Of a stretch of DNA of 64,000 nt, positions 29,141 through 37,541 are shown in pieces (position 1 is the stretch's first letter; every line of letters starts with the position of its first letter). The notes under the pieces are model-generated. The model saw nothing but the letters and a program-made list of their open reading frames with translations. It was not told where the DNA came from and ran no database searches. A program made the position numbers and the translations under genes. This DNA is from Halomonas sp. YLGW01 (lineage in GTDB: Bacteria > Pseudomonadota > Gammaproteobacteria > Pseudomonadales > Halomonadaceae): assembly GCF_014840935.1 (NCBI RefSeq), contig NZ_CP062005.1:1860001-1924000 (forward strand), read 5' to 3'.

Positions 29141-29170
29141 AAAAGCGCCGCCCCCAGGGGCGGCGCTTTT
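29141..29170. terminator. Bidirectional terminator between mgsA and the DUF3141 gene
   Basis: AAAAGCGCCGCCCC and GGGGCGGCGCTTTT are perfect 14-base arms separated by 2 bases. Both strands end in four T, 31 bases after mgsA and 45 after the convergent gene. Confidence 0.9.
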
Positions 29171-29214
29171 GTCTGCGTCACAGGTGACCGTATTCGCTAC
29201 GGCCAGGGCGACGG

Positions 29215-31791
29215 TCAGGCGTCCCCGGAGGGCGGCGTCTTGCGGCTGGACTTGCGCGAAGCCGGTCGCCGGCGCTTGGCCTGGCCGCCAGGGGCAGTCT
29301 TCGCGGCGGTGTTACCGGCGGTACTGCCACTGGCCTTGGCCGACGGCGACTCAGACGCGCTGACCGTCTTGGTAGCCCCCGCTGCGCCTTCGGTCGCCGC
29401 GGTCCGGGGAGCGCCCTTCTCGGCACCTTTTTCAGCGTCCTTCTTCCCCGCTGCGCCCTGCCCTTCGGCGCGGTCTTCGCCTGGTTCCACCTTGGGCGTT
29501 GCCGTCTGCACCGCCTCCTCAACCTCTCGACTGGCCTGCGTCAACGACGCCTGATCGCCAGCAGCCGCCACGGACGGCTGGGCTACCGCCGTGGGCTCGG
29601 TCGGACGCGCGCGATCGAAGCAACGGCGAATCGTGTCCAGGCGTCTCGCCGCCCGCTCTCCCGGAGGACCACTGGCGGCCAGCACATGCTCGATATGAGT
29701 CAGATAATCGTCGATCTCCTGGTTATCGGCCCCCTCCAGCATGGCAGGCAGCGCGTCCAGCGCCTTGTGACGATCGAGCTTGAGGATGAAGAATTGCTCC
29801 CGCACCAGGGCCTTGAAGTCGGCCATCTTGAGATCCGGCTCCAGCTCCTGACGGGTCGCCCGCAGACGCTTGAAGTTGCGCTCATCGGTAGAGGGCGCAC
29901 CGCCCAGCACGTAGATCACCGAGCGCATCACGGCGGCATGATACCCGCCCTGATCGACCCGGGCATGCAACTCGGCCTGGCGGTTGGCGACGAAGCGCTT
30001 GTGCTCGGGCTCGATGCCTGGGCGTCGCCGTACCGGTTCGCCGTCAACCCCCAAACCCACCATGGTCTGCAACCAGGGCTGGCCATAGACATGCTGGAAG
30101 AGCCGCTCCGTCGCCTGGTCACGCACCTGCTGATACGCTTCCAGCGACGCCTCGACCTGATCGGACAGGGTGAACTCCAGCTGCCGAAAGGCATTGTCAC
30201 GACCCGCTTCGTGACGGTCGGCGCGAACCCGATCGGCCAGGACCGGCACCGGCACCATCAGCGGATTGCGATCGGAAAACAACTTGTACCCCAGCCGAAT
30301 CGGGTGCATGCGCCGAATCCAGCGTGCCGCCGACGGCGTCATTGCCGCCCGCAACCAGGGTTGTACGAGCATCTGGTAGATCCCGAGATTGATCTCGGAG
30401 ACCCGTGCCACGGTGGCGAAGCGGCGCTCGTCCTCGGCATGGGGTTTGACGATGGCGTTGACGTCATCGATATCCCGCTGAGTGAACTCCAGGAGATAGT
30501 CCCCATCGATGTGCACGGCCTCGGCCGCTCCGCGCGCGGCCGTTTCCGTCACCGTGGTCTCGTAGAGCCCCGGCGGCAACACGTCGATATAGTCCATGTT
30601 GGCGGTAAACTCGGCGTGCTCCTTGCGGGACACACTGCCCGACACGAAGATCCCCAGGTGACCGGTGGTATCGTGCTGGCAGTAAACGATGGTCTGCTCA
30701 TTGGCGACGATGTCGTCGACATCGCCATAGAGATCGCCGATCCAGCCAAGCGCCTGGGGCGGTGGGGTGATGTCGTCGCCCTTGGAACAGAAGACCACGA
30801 TCGGCGAGCGCACGTTGCGCAGGTCGATCCGACGGCCATCGCGAGTGGTCAGGCGCGCATTGCTGAGCCGGTTGCCGACGAACAGGTTGTCGACGATGTA
30901 CTGGATCTCTTCGGCGCCGAGCACCACATGTCCGCCCCACCAGCGCTCGAACTGCAGGTAGCGCTCGGCCTCGCGATCGATATTGGCGTAGAGGCGGTAC
31001 TGCTTGGTCCAGAGCGTGTTGGCCGGATTGAGCTTCTCGAAATTCTGTACCAGCAAGGCACCGTCGAAGAGCCCGGCACCCAGATCACCGGCCAGGGCCG
31101 TCGCCCAGCTGCCGCCGGTCATGCCGCCAGAGTAGCGCATGGGCGCCTTGCCCCGCTCCCCGGCCCAGTAGGACAAGGGCGCCCCGGCGATCAGGATAGG
31201 ACCGAAGCAATCGGGCTCCAGCGCCGCGGCCATCATGATCTGCCAGCCGGCCTGACAGTTGCCGACTACCATGGGCTTCTCGGTCAGGTGATCATGACGG
31301 GCGATCACCTCCCACAGGAAGGCGATCTCGGCCTCGACCACATCCTCGACCGTCTGCCCCGGCTCGGGAAACGGCAGGAAGCCGATGAAATAGCAAGGAT
31401 GCCCCGCGCGCAGCGCCACGCCGAGCTCGCTGTCCGGCTTGAAGCCGCCGATCCCGGGACCGTGGCCGGCCCGGGGATCGACGACCACGAAGGGTCGCAT
31501 GTCGGGGTCAACCTCGACACCCTCGGGGGGCAGGATGCGCATCAGCTCATAATTGACCGGCCGCGGCAGGTCGCGGCCGTCCATGATCACTTCGGACTCG
31601 AAGCCCAGCACATTCGGTTTGGTCTGCTCCATGTGCTCGAGGTACTGATTGCCGCGCTCCCGCATCACATCCAGGAACAGCACCTGGCGCTCGACGGCAT
31701 CGCGCCAGTAGTCCAGCGCGCTTTGTCCAAGCCCCAGCGGGTCAAAAAACGACAATGCCGTTTGGGTCATATTGTTATAGGCAGCAAGCAT
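29215..31791 (-). CDS. DUF3141 / PHA-synthase-like alpha/beta hydrolase with basic low-complexity tail
   Basis: An 858-residue protein. Residues about 60-480 form an alpha/beta-hydrolase domain with the nucleophile elbow GNCQAGW (Cys179), where poly(3-hydroxyalkanoate) synthases also use Cys. The overall sequence fits DUF3141 rather than PhaC. Residues about 750-858 are Lys/Ala/Ser/Thr-rich and end in KRRRPASRKSSRKTPPSGD, similar in composition to the histone-like tail of PhaF phasins. GGGAG lies 6 bases before the ATG. No other PHA gene is in the window. Substrate unknown; a role in polyester metabolism or granule binding is plausible but unproven. Confidence 0.75.
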   Translation of the reverse strand: MLAAYNNMTQTALSFFDPLGLGQSALDYWRDAVERQVLFLDVMRERGNQYLEHMEQTKPNVLGFESEVIMDGRDLPRPVNYELMRILPPEGVEVDPDMRPFVVVDPRAGHGPGIGGFKPDSELGVALRAGHPCYFIGFLPFPEPGQTVEDVVEAEIAFLWEVIARHDHLTEKPMVVGNCQAGWQIMMAAALEPDCFGPILIAGAPLSYWAGERGKAPMRYSGGMTGGSWATALAGDLGAGLFDGALLVQNFEKLNPANTLWTKQYRLYANIDREAERYLQFERWWGGHVVLGAEEIQYIVDNLFVGNRLSNARLTTRDGRRIDLRNVRSPIVVFCSKGDDITPPPQALGWIGDLYGDVDDIVANEQTIVYCQHDTTGHLGIFVSGSVSRKEHAEFTANMDYIDVLPPGLYETTVTETAARGAAEAVHIDGDYLLEFTQRDIDDVNAIVKPHAEDERRFATVARVSEINLGIYQMLVQPWLRAAMTPSAARWIRRMHPIRLGYKLFSDRNPLMVPVPVLADRVRADRHEAGRDNAFRQLEFTLSDQVEASLEAYQQVRDQATERLFQHVYGQPWLQTMVGLGVDGEPVRRRPGIEPEHKRFVANRQAELHARVDQGGYHAAVMRSVIYVLGGAPSTDERNFKRLRATRQELEPDLKMADFKALVREQFFILKLDRHKALDALPAMLEGADNQEIDDYLTHIEHVLAASGPPGERAARRLDTIRRCFDRARPTEPTAVAQPSVAAAGDQASLTQASREVEEAVQTATPKVEPGEDRAEGQGAAGKKDAEKGAEKGAPRTAATEGAAGATKTVSASESPSAKASGSTAGNTAAKTAPGGQAKRRRPASRKSSRKTPPSGDA

Positions 31792-32237
31792 AGGGTTCTC
31801 CCGGTCGTCGGTGGGATGCAGGCCATTCCCTGGCCATGCTGCGATGCAAAACAGATTAGCGCGAAAGCCCGCCGCTTGTCATCGACTCATGCCGCTCGAG
31901 CCAAGGACAGCCCTCCACGCCGGCATCGACGACGAAGGATCGACGTGGACCCGCTGGCGCAGCAACATCGGCCGCATGGGAGACGAAAAACAGCCATGCT
32001 GCCCCCTTGCCTCACCGGGTCGGCACATCGGCTCGATGCCCGGAGCGGCAGAGGAAGGACGACAAGAAAGAGATGATCAAGCAAAAGAGGCTGGGAAAGA
32101 AGGGGCTGGGAAAGGGGCGAAAACCGGCGCTTAGCCCTGGCTGGGCGAGGAATTGACGATACGCTGGCGAAGGGGGTCGCGCCTGAACGAGAGTGCAGCC
32201 GGCCAGCCGCTTCGGCCGGCCGGCTGCAACGCCATCA
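31792..32237. other. Intergenic region between pycB and the DUF3141 gene
   Basis: This 446-base region has no gene I can support. It contains a strong stem next to pycB (listed separately) and a purine-rich tract (about 32050-32120) with a perfect direct repeat GGCTGGGAAAG at 32089-32099 and 32104-32114. A plus-strand open frame of about 100 codons starting at 31811 lacks a ribosome site and any recognisable domain. Confidence 0.55.
32195..32227 (-). terminator. Long hairpin after pycB
   Basis: GCAGCCGGCC pairs with GGCCGGCTGC, and inside it GCCG pairs with CGGC around CTT, with one mismatch, giving about 14 paired bases. It starts 11 bases after the pycB stop; no T-tract follows. Confidence 0.5.
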
Positions 32238-34058
32238 TCACTCGATCTCGATCAGCACCTCGCCGGGGGTCACCCGATCGCCCTTGGCCACGTGGATCGC
32301 CACTACGCTGCCGGCCTGTCGGGCATGTACCTCGGTCTCCATCTTCATGGCCTCGCTGATCAGCACCGCCTGGCCCGCCTCGACCGTATCGCCGACGGCC
32401 ACCAGCACCTCGACGATATTGCCCGGCATGGCGGTGGTCACGTGCCCCTTGCCTGAGGCGCGCGCCCGCCCGCCCTTGCTCGTCGGGGCGGCGTCATAGC
32501 TGTCACGCGCCTCGAAGACCACCGATTCGGGCATGCCATCCAGGGTCAGGTAGACCTGACGCTTACCGCCGGCATCGCTGCCCACGCCGGTGATCTGCAC
32601 CTCATAGGATTCGCCATGCACGTCGATCACGAACTCGGTCGGCGTGGCCTCGGTGACCGGCCGCTGAGCATCGCCCATCGCCGGCAGCGCTTCGGGCACC
32701 AGGCTGCCTTCACGCCGCCCCTGGAGGAAGTCGCGCCCCAGGTCTGGGAACATGGCATAGGTCAGCACGTCTTCCTCGCTTTCGGCGAGCTCGCCGATGT
32801 CGGCGGTAAGGCGCGCCATCTCCGGGCTCAGCTGATCGGCGGGACGCCCCTCCTCGACCTGCTGATTGCCGATCGCCCGCTTCTTCAGCCCCTCGTCCAC
32901 CGCTGCCGGCGGCTGACCGTACCCCCCCAGCAGATAGCGCTTGACCTCGTTGGTGATCGACTTGTAGCGGCTACCGGTGAGCACGTTCATCACCGCCTGG
33001 GTGCCAACGATCTGCGAGGTCGGGGTGACCAGCGGCGGAAAGCCCAGGTCCTCGCGCACTCGAGGGATCTCCGCGAACACCTCGCGGATCTGCGACAGGG
33101 CGTTCTGCTCCTTGAGCTGGTTGGCCAGGTTGGACATCATGCCGCCGGGCACCTGGTTGATCTGCACCGCCACGTCTTCACGCGTGAACTCGCTCTCGAA
33201 GCCCGAGTACTTCTTGCGCACCTCGCGAAGCTGATCGCCCACCGCCTTGATCGCCTCCAGGTCGAGACCGGTGTCGTAGGGCGTATCCTTGAAGGCCGCC
33301 ACCATGGCCTCGGTGGAGGGATGGCTGGTGCCACCGGCGAAGGCCGAGTTGCAGGTATCGATGTGTCGGCAGCCGGCTTCCACGGCCTTGAGCTGGCACT
33401 GCGCCGCCAGCCCTGAGGTTGCATGGGAATGCAGGTGCACCGGCACCTCGACGCACTCGACCAGCGCGGCGACCAGTTGCTCGGTCGCATAGGGCGTCAA
33501 CAGGCCGGCCATGTCCTTGATGGCGATGGAATCTGCACCCATGTCCACCAGCCGCTGGGCATCCGCGACGTAGCGCTCCAGGGTATGGACCGGGCTGACC
33601 GTATAGCAGAGGGTGCCCTGCGCATGCTTGCCGCTGGCCTTGACCGCACGCATCGCGGTCTCCAGGTTGCGCAGGTCGTTGAGGGCATCGAAGACCCGGA
33701 AGATGTCGACGCCGTTGTCGGCCGCCCTGGCGACGAAGCGCTCCACCACATCGTCGGCATAGTGGCGATAGCCGAGCAGGTTCTGGCCGCGCAGCAGCAT
33801 CTGCAGGGGCGTGTTGGGCAGGGCCGCCTTGAGCTGCACCAGGCGCTGCCAGGGATCTTCCTTGAGGAAGCGCACGCAGGCATCGAAGGTCGCCCCACCC
33901 CAGACCTCCAGGGAATGGAAGCCGATGGCGTCGAGGGCCGGGCAGATCGGCAGCATGTCCTCGGTGCGCAGCCGGGTGGCGATCAGCGACTGATGACCGT
34001 CGCGCAGCACCACGTCGGTGATGTTGACGGCAGAAGCGGAAGCAGGTGTCGATGTCAT
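32238..34058 (-). CDS. pycB: Pyruvate carboxylase subunit B / oxaloacetate decarboxylase alpha-type (carboxyltransferase + biotin carrier)
   Basis: A 606-residue protein with an N-terminal carboxyltransferase TIM barrel (VVLRDGHQSLIATRLRTEDML; metal-binding HLHSHATSGLA) and a C-terminal biotin carrier domain with EAMKMET, whose Lys572 would be biotinylated. The same architecture occurs in OadA of sodium-pumping decarboxylases and in PycB of two-subunit pyruvate carboxylases. A biotin carboxylase gene lies 9 bases upstream, and there are no oadB/oadG genes, so pyruvate carboxylase is by far the better reading. AAGGAGA precedes the ATG by 5 bases. The product makes oxaloacetate from pyruvate, bicarbonate and ATP. 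Confidence 0.92.
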   Translation of the reverse strand: MTSTPASASAVNITDVVLRDGHQSLIATRLRTEDMLPICPALDAIGFHSLEVWGGATFDACVRFLKEDPWQRLVQLKAALPNTPLQMLLRGQNLLGYRHYADDVVERFVARAADNGVDIFRVFDALNDLRNLETAMRAVKASGKHAQGTLCYTVSPVHTLERYVADAQRLVDMGADSIAIKDMAGLLTPYATEQLVAALVECVEVPVHLHSHATSGLAAQCQLKAVEAGCRHIDTCNSAFAGGTSHPSTEAMVAAFKDTPYDTGLDLEAIKAVGDQLREVRKKYSGFESEFTREDVAVQINQVPGGMMSNLANQLKEQNALSQIREVFAEIPRVREDLGFPPLVTPTSQIVGTQAVMNVLTGSRYKSITNEVKRYLLGGYGQPPAAVDEGLKKRAIGNQQVEEGRPADQLSPEMARLTADIGELAESEEDVLTYAMFPDLGRDFLQGRREGSLVPEALPAMGDAQRPVTEATPTEFVIDVHGESYEVQITGVGSDAGGKRQVYLTLDGMPESVVFEARDSYDAAPTSKGGRARASGKGHVTTAMPGNIVEVLVAVGDTVEAGQAVLISEAMKMETEVHARQAGSVVAIHVAKGDRVTPGEVLIEIE

Positions 34059-34067
34059 GATGTCTCC

Positions 34068-35483
34068 TTAGAGGCCGGCGTGGGCGGCGATGGCGGCGGC
34101 AATCACCAGGGCCGCCTCTTCGGGGTTGCGCTTGACCGAGTAGTTAAGCAGCTCGGGGTGCGCCGGCACGAAGCCGGTATCGAAGTGTCCACTACGGAAG
34201 TCGGCATGGCGCAGGATCTCCTCGTAGTAGGGCGCCGTGGTCTTGACGCCCTGCAGACGCATGTCATTGAGCGCCCGGATGCCTCGGTCGAGGGTCTCTT
34301 CCCAGGTCAGCCCCCAGACCACCAGCTTCAGGCACAGCGAGTCGAAGTAAGGGGGAATCTGATAGCCGGTGTAGATGGCGGTATCGGTTCGCACGCCGGG
34401 GCCGCCGGGCGCGTAGTAGCGGGTGATGCGCCCGAAGGATGGCAGGAAGTCGTTCTTCGGGTCCTCGGCATTGATGCGAAACTGGATCGCATAGCCATGG
34501 TGATGGATATCTTCCTGGCGAAAGGCCAGCTTGTGACCGCTGGCGATGCGCAGCTGCTCGCGAACGATATCCACTCCGGTGATGGACTCGGTGATGGTGT
34601 GCTCGACCTGCACCCGAGTATTCATCTCCATGAAGTAGATCTCGTTGCCCTTGACCAGGAACTCCACGGTACCGGCGTTCTCGTACCCCACTGCCTTGGC
34701 CGCGCGCACGGCAAGCTCGCCGACATAGGCACGCTGTTCAGGGGTCAGCTGCGGGCTGGGCGCGATCTCGATCAGCTTCTGATTACGACGCTGGATGGAG
34801 CAGTCGCGCTCGAAGAGGTGGATCACGCTGCCGCGCTGATCGGCGAGGATCTGCACCTCGATGTGATGGGGATCCACCACGCATTTCTCGAGGAAGACAT
34901 CGGCGGAGCCGAAGGCCTTGGTGGCCTCCGAGACCACGCGCTCCCAGGCCTGCTCCAGCTGGGCCGCACTGTCACAGCGCCGGATGCCCCGGCCGCCTCC
35001 ACCGGAGGTGGCCTTGAGCATCACCGGATAGCCGATGCGCTCGGCTTCGGCGAGCGCGGCGTCGCAATCGGCCAGGTTACCTTCTGACCCCGGCGTAACA
35101 GGCACGCCCGCCTCACGCATGGCGCACCGAGCCGCGGTCTTGTCCCCCATCCGAGCAATTACCGCGGCCGACGGGCCGACGAAGGTGATGCCGGCGGCCT
35201 CGCAGATGCGGGCAAACTCTTCATTTTCCGACAGGAAGCCGTAACCGGGATGGATGGCATCGCAGCCGGTCTCGCGGGCCAGATCCACCAGGCGTCGTGG
35301 ATCGAGGTAGCCATCGAGGGGGTCATCACCGACCTGGTAGGCCTCGTCGGCTCGCTTGACGTGCAAGGCGAAGCGGTCGGGCTCGGTATAGATGGCCACC
35401 GACCGGATGCCAAGCTCGGCGCAGGCGCGCTCAATGCGCACGGCGATTTCGCCGCGATTGGCAATCAACAGTTTCTGGAACAC
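34068..35483 (-). CDS. pycA: Pyruvate carboxylase subunit A (biotin carboxylase)
   Basis: A 471-residue ATP-grasp enzyme that carboxylates the biotin on PycB. It starts MFQKLLIANRGEIAVRIERACAELG, the typical biotin carboxylase start. The glycine-rich loop SGGGGRGIRR, the EKCVVDPHHIEVQILAD block and MNTRVQVEHTITESITGVDIV are all intact. The start is GTG 35483 with GGAG 10 bases upstream. It is slightly longer than AccC (about 450) and paired with pycB rather than accB, which argues against the acetyl-CoA role. Transcription diverges from the LysR gene and probably responds to it. Confidence 0.92.
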   Translation of the reverse strand: MFQKLLIANRGEIAVRIERACAELGIRSVAIYTEPDRFALHVKRADEAYQVGDDPLDGYLDPRRLVDLARETGCDAIHPGYGFLSENEEFARICEAAGITFVGPSAAVIARMGDKTAARCAMREAGVPVTPGSEGNLADCDAALAEAERIGYPVMLKATSGGGGRGIRRCDSAAQLEQAWERVVSEATKAFGSADVFLEKCVVDPHHIEVQILADQRGSVIHLFERDCSIQRRNQKLIEIAPSPQLTPEQRAYVGELAVRAAKAVGYENAGTVEFLVKGNEIYFMEMNTRVQVEHTITESITGVDIVREQLRIASGHKLAFRQEDIHHHGYAIQFRINAEDPKNDFLPSFGRITRYYAPGGPGVRTDTAIYTGYQIPPYFDSLCLKLVVWGLTWEETLDRGIRALNDMRLQGVKTTAPYYEEILRHADFRSGHFDTGFVPAHPELLNYSVKRNPEEAALVIAAAIAAHAGL

Positions 35484-35653
35484 GTATCGAATCTCCAGGG
35501 TAACGGGTTGCGTCCTGATCTAGCCTGCGAAACACTCGAAAGCCCCCGGGAGGTCGGCCGTCGCCCTCTTCCTCCCTCGACCAGCGGCTCACGGGTATCC
35601 AGCTAGGCGTCGTAACAGGACGTTTTTCACGCTACCGGGTGTCGAACCAATAG

Positions 35654-35698
35654 AAAAATTGATATTTTTTTGCCAACCTATAAGCTATACCTTATAGC
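35654..35698 (+). promoter_or_regulatory. Candidate promoter of the LysR gene in an AT-rich island
   Basis: TTGCCA (35670-35675; 5 of 6) and TATAGC (35693-35698; 4 of 6) have a 17-base spacer. AAAAAT-TGAT-ATTTTT at 35654-35669 adds a second inverted repeat, and on the minus strand TTGGCA (35671-35676) with TCTATT (35649-35654) could serve pycA. Confidence 0.45.
35678..35697. promoter_or_regulatory. LysR-type operator candidate between pycA and its regulator
   Basis: CTATAAG and CTTATAG are perfect 7-bp arms with a 6-base spacer (core ATAAG-N6-CTTAT), a form common for LysR-type binding sites. It overlaps the candidate -10 of the regulator and lies about 45 bases upstream of the candidate pycA start, fitting autorepression with activation of pycA. 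Confidence 0.6.
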
Positions 35699-35713
35699 TG
35701 ATCCGTTGCGGGA

Positions 35714-36715
35714 ATGCCGATGACTCGACCCAGTCTGCTCAATCGCCTGACTTTTCGTCAGTTGCAGGTCTTTCAGGCCGTGCATCGCCAGCAGTCGTAT
35801 TCCCGGGCCGCCGAGCAACTCGGCCTCACCCAGCCCGCGGTGAGCGCCCAGATTCGTCAGCTCGAGCAGGCACTGGAACAACCGCTGTTCAAGTATGCCG
35901 GCAAGACCCTCCATGTGCTGCCCGCCGCCGATGCCCTGGCCGCCTCGGTGACCTCGATCTTCGGCCAGGTGTCCAGCCTGCAGATGGAGCTCTCAGAGAT
36001 TGCCGGCACCATTCGTGGCGAGCTCAACCTGGCGGCGGTCTCTACCGCCCAGTACGTGGTGCCTCATATCCTGGCGCGCTTTCGCGCCCGCTATCCCGAA
36101 GTCACCATCCGGCTGCGGGTCTGCAACCGCAGCCAGGCCCTCGAGCGCCTCGCCGAGCGCCGCGACGATCTGGTGATCATGGGCATGGTGCCCCAGGATG
36201 CTCAGCTGGCCTTCATGCCGATCCTCGATAACGAGCTGATTCCGGTGGTGTGGCCGGGGCACCCCCTGCTGACCGCCGCCAAACCAAGCCTCGAGGATTT
36301 CGCGCGCCACTATGTGCTGATGCGCGAGCCCGGCTCCGGGACGCGCACCGCCTTCGAGGAATTCGCGGCAAGGGAACGGGTATCGCTGCCGCATACCATC
36401 GAGCTGGGCACCAACGAGGCGATCAAGCAGGGCATCATGGCCCATCTGGGCGTGGCGGTCCTGCCGCGGCTTGCCGTGCAGCTGGAAATCGCCTCTGGAC
36501 TGCTGGCCTCGCCCAAGCTGCCCGGCTTCCCCCTAAGGCGTTCCTGGTGCACCGTCTATCCCAAGGACCGACCGCCTTCGCCGGTCACCGAACTGTTCCT
36601 GCGCTGCCTGCGCGAGTTGCTGCCCGAGCTCAACCGCCATTTCAACAGCCCGCTCGAACCCATGCCGGGCCACGGCGTGGTGTGCCTGCCGGCATTGGAC
36701 AGCCCGCACTCCTAG
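35714..36715 (+). CDS. LysR-family regulator, PycR-like
   Basis: A 333-residue transcription factor. Winged-helix DNA-binding domain at about residues 10-70 (TFRQLQVFQAVHRQQSYSRAAEQLGLTQPAVSAQIRQLEQAL), followed by the periplasmic-binding-like effector domain (from about residue 95). It is transcribed away from pycA-pycB across a 230-base gap, the same arrangement as PycR with the pyc genes of Pseudomonas aeruginosa, so it probably activates that operon. Inducer unknown. ATG 35714 and 35720 are both possible starts. GC and codon style match the neighbours. Confidence 0.85.
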   Translation: MPMTRPSLLNRLTFRQLQVFQAVHRQQSYSRAAEQLGLTQPAVSAQIRQLEQALEQPLFKYAGKTLHVLPAADALAASVTSIFGQVSSLQMELSEIAGTIRGELNLAAVSTAQYVVPHILARFRARYPEVTIRLRVCNRSQALERLAERRDDLVIMGMVPQDAQLAFMPILDNELIPVVWPGHPLLTAAKPSLEDFARHYVLMREPGSGTRTAFEEFAARERVSLPHTIELGTNEAIKQGIMAHLGVAVLPRLAVQLEIASGLLASPKLPGFPLRRSWCTVYPKDRPPSPVTELFLRCLRELLPELNRHFNSPLEPMPGHGVVCLPALDSPHS

Positions 36716-36782
36716 CCCGAGCGGCACAGAGCAAAGACGACAGTTGCCGGCCATTACCTGACCTTCCAGCACCCACAAAAAA

Positions 36783-36803
36783 GCCGGGCTCGATGAGCCC
36801 GGC
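36783..36803 (-). terminator. Intrinsic terminator of dcd
   Basis: Perfect 9-bp stem GCCGGGCTC / GAGCCCGGC with a 3-base loop; on the minus strand TTTTTTGTG follows. It also sits after the convergent LysR gene and may stop both. Confidence 0.88.
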
Positions 36804-36829
36804 CTTGCTTCGTCGCTAGCGGCACGGCA

Positions 36830-37396
36830 TCAGGTACGCGGCAGGGTCACGCCACGCTGGCCCATGTACTTGCCACCCCGATCCTTGTAGGACGTCTCGC
36901 AGACCTCGTCGGATTCCAGGAACAGCATCTGCGCCACGCCCTCGTTGGCGTAGATCTTGGCCGGCAGATTGGTGGTGTTGGAGAACTCGAGGGTCACGTG
37001 CCCTTCCCACTCGGGCTCCAGCGGCGTGACGTTGACGATGATGCCGCAACGGGCGTAGGTCGACTTGCCCAGGCAGATGGTCAGCACATTGCGCGGGATA
37101 CGGAAGTATTCCACGGTACGCGCCAAGGCGAAGGAGTTGGGGGGGATCACGCAGACATCGCCCTTGACATCGACGAAGCTCTTCTCATCGAAGGCCTTGG
37201 GGTCCACCACCGCCGAATGGATGTTGGTGAACACCTTGAACTCGTCGGAGCAGCGCACGTCGTAGCCGTAGCTGGAGGTGCCATAGGAGATCACCCGCTG
37301 CTCGTTGACGTAACGCACCTGATCCTCCATGAACGGTTCGATCATTCCGTCACTCGCGGCCATGCGACGGATCCAGTTATCGGACTTGATGCTCAT
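36830..37396 (-). CDS. dcd: dCTP deaminase
   Basis: A 188-residue trimeric enzyme that converts dCTP to dUTP and ammonia, feeding dTTP synthesis. It starts [13 protein letters not shown] and shows the conserved [26 protein letters not shown], and [49 protein letters not shown] blocks, the last holding the catalytic Glu/Arg region. It ends with [19 protein letters not shown], the typical C-terminal lid over the nucleotide. AAGGAA precedes the start. Normal length (E. coli 193). Confidence 0.97.
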   Translation of the reverse strand: MSIKSDNWIRRMAASDGMIEPFMEDQVRYVNEQRVISYGTSSYGYDVRCSDEFKVFTNIHSAVVDPKAFDEKSFVDVKGDVCVIPPNSFALARTVEYFRIPRNVLTICLGKSTYARCGIIVNVTPLEPEWEGHVTLEFSNTTNLPAKIYANEGVAQMLFLESDEVCETSYKDRGGKYMGQRGVTLPRT

Positions 37397-37433
37397 GGGT
37401 GATTCCTTGGGGCGTCGTGGGGATAGGAAAAAA

Positions 37434-37458
37434 CAGGGCCGCTATCATAACGGCCCTG
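37434..37458 (-). terminator. Intrinsic terminator of apbC
   Basis: CAGGGCCG and CGGCCCTG form a perfect 8-bp stem with a 9-base loop; on the minus strand six T follow (TTTTTTCC). It lies about 85 bases after the apbC stop and ahead of the dcd start. Confidence 0.85.
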
Positions 37459-37541
37459 ACGGTGTTCCAAAAGACTTGCGCCCCGTTAAGCCTCGTGAAC
37501 GGGCCTTGGGGTCCGACATCGATCTCGTGACCTGATCGCTC

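Noticed and set aside
31811-32134. Possible small gene in the pycB/DUF3141 gap
   Set aside because: No ribosome site, low-complexity basic end and no family resemblance.
32238-34058. OadA of a sodium-pumping oxaloacetate decarboxylase
   Set aside because: The domain order alone would allow this, but the partner is a biotin carboxylase gene and no oadB or oadG is present, so two-subunit pyruvate carboxylase is preferred.
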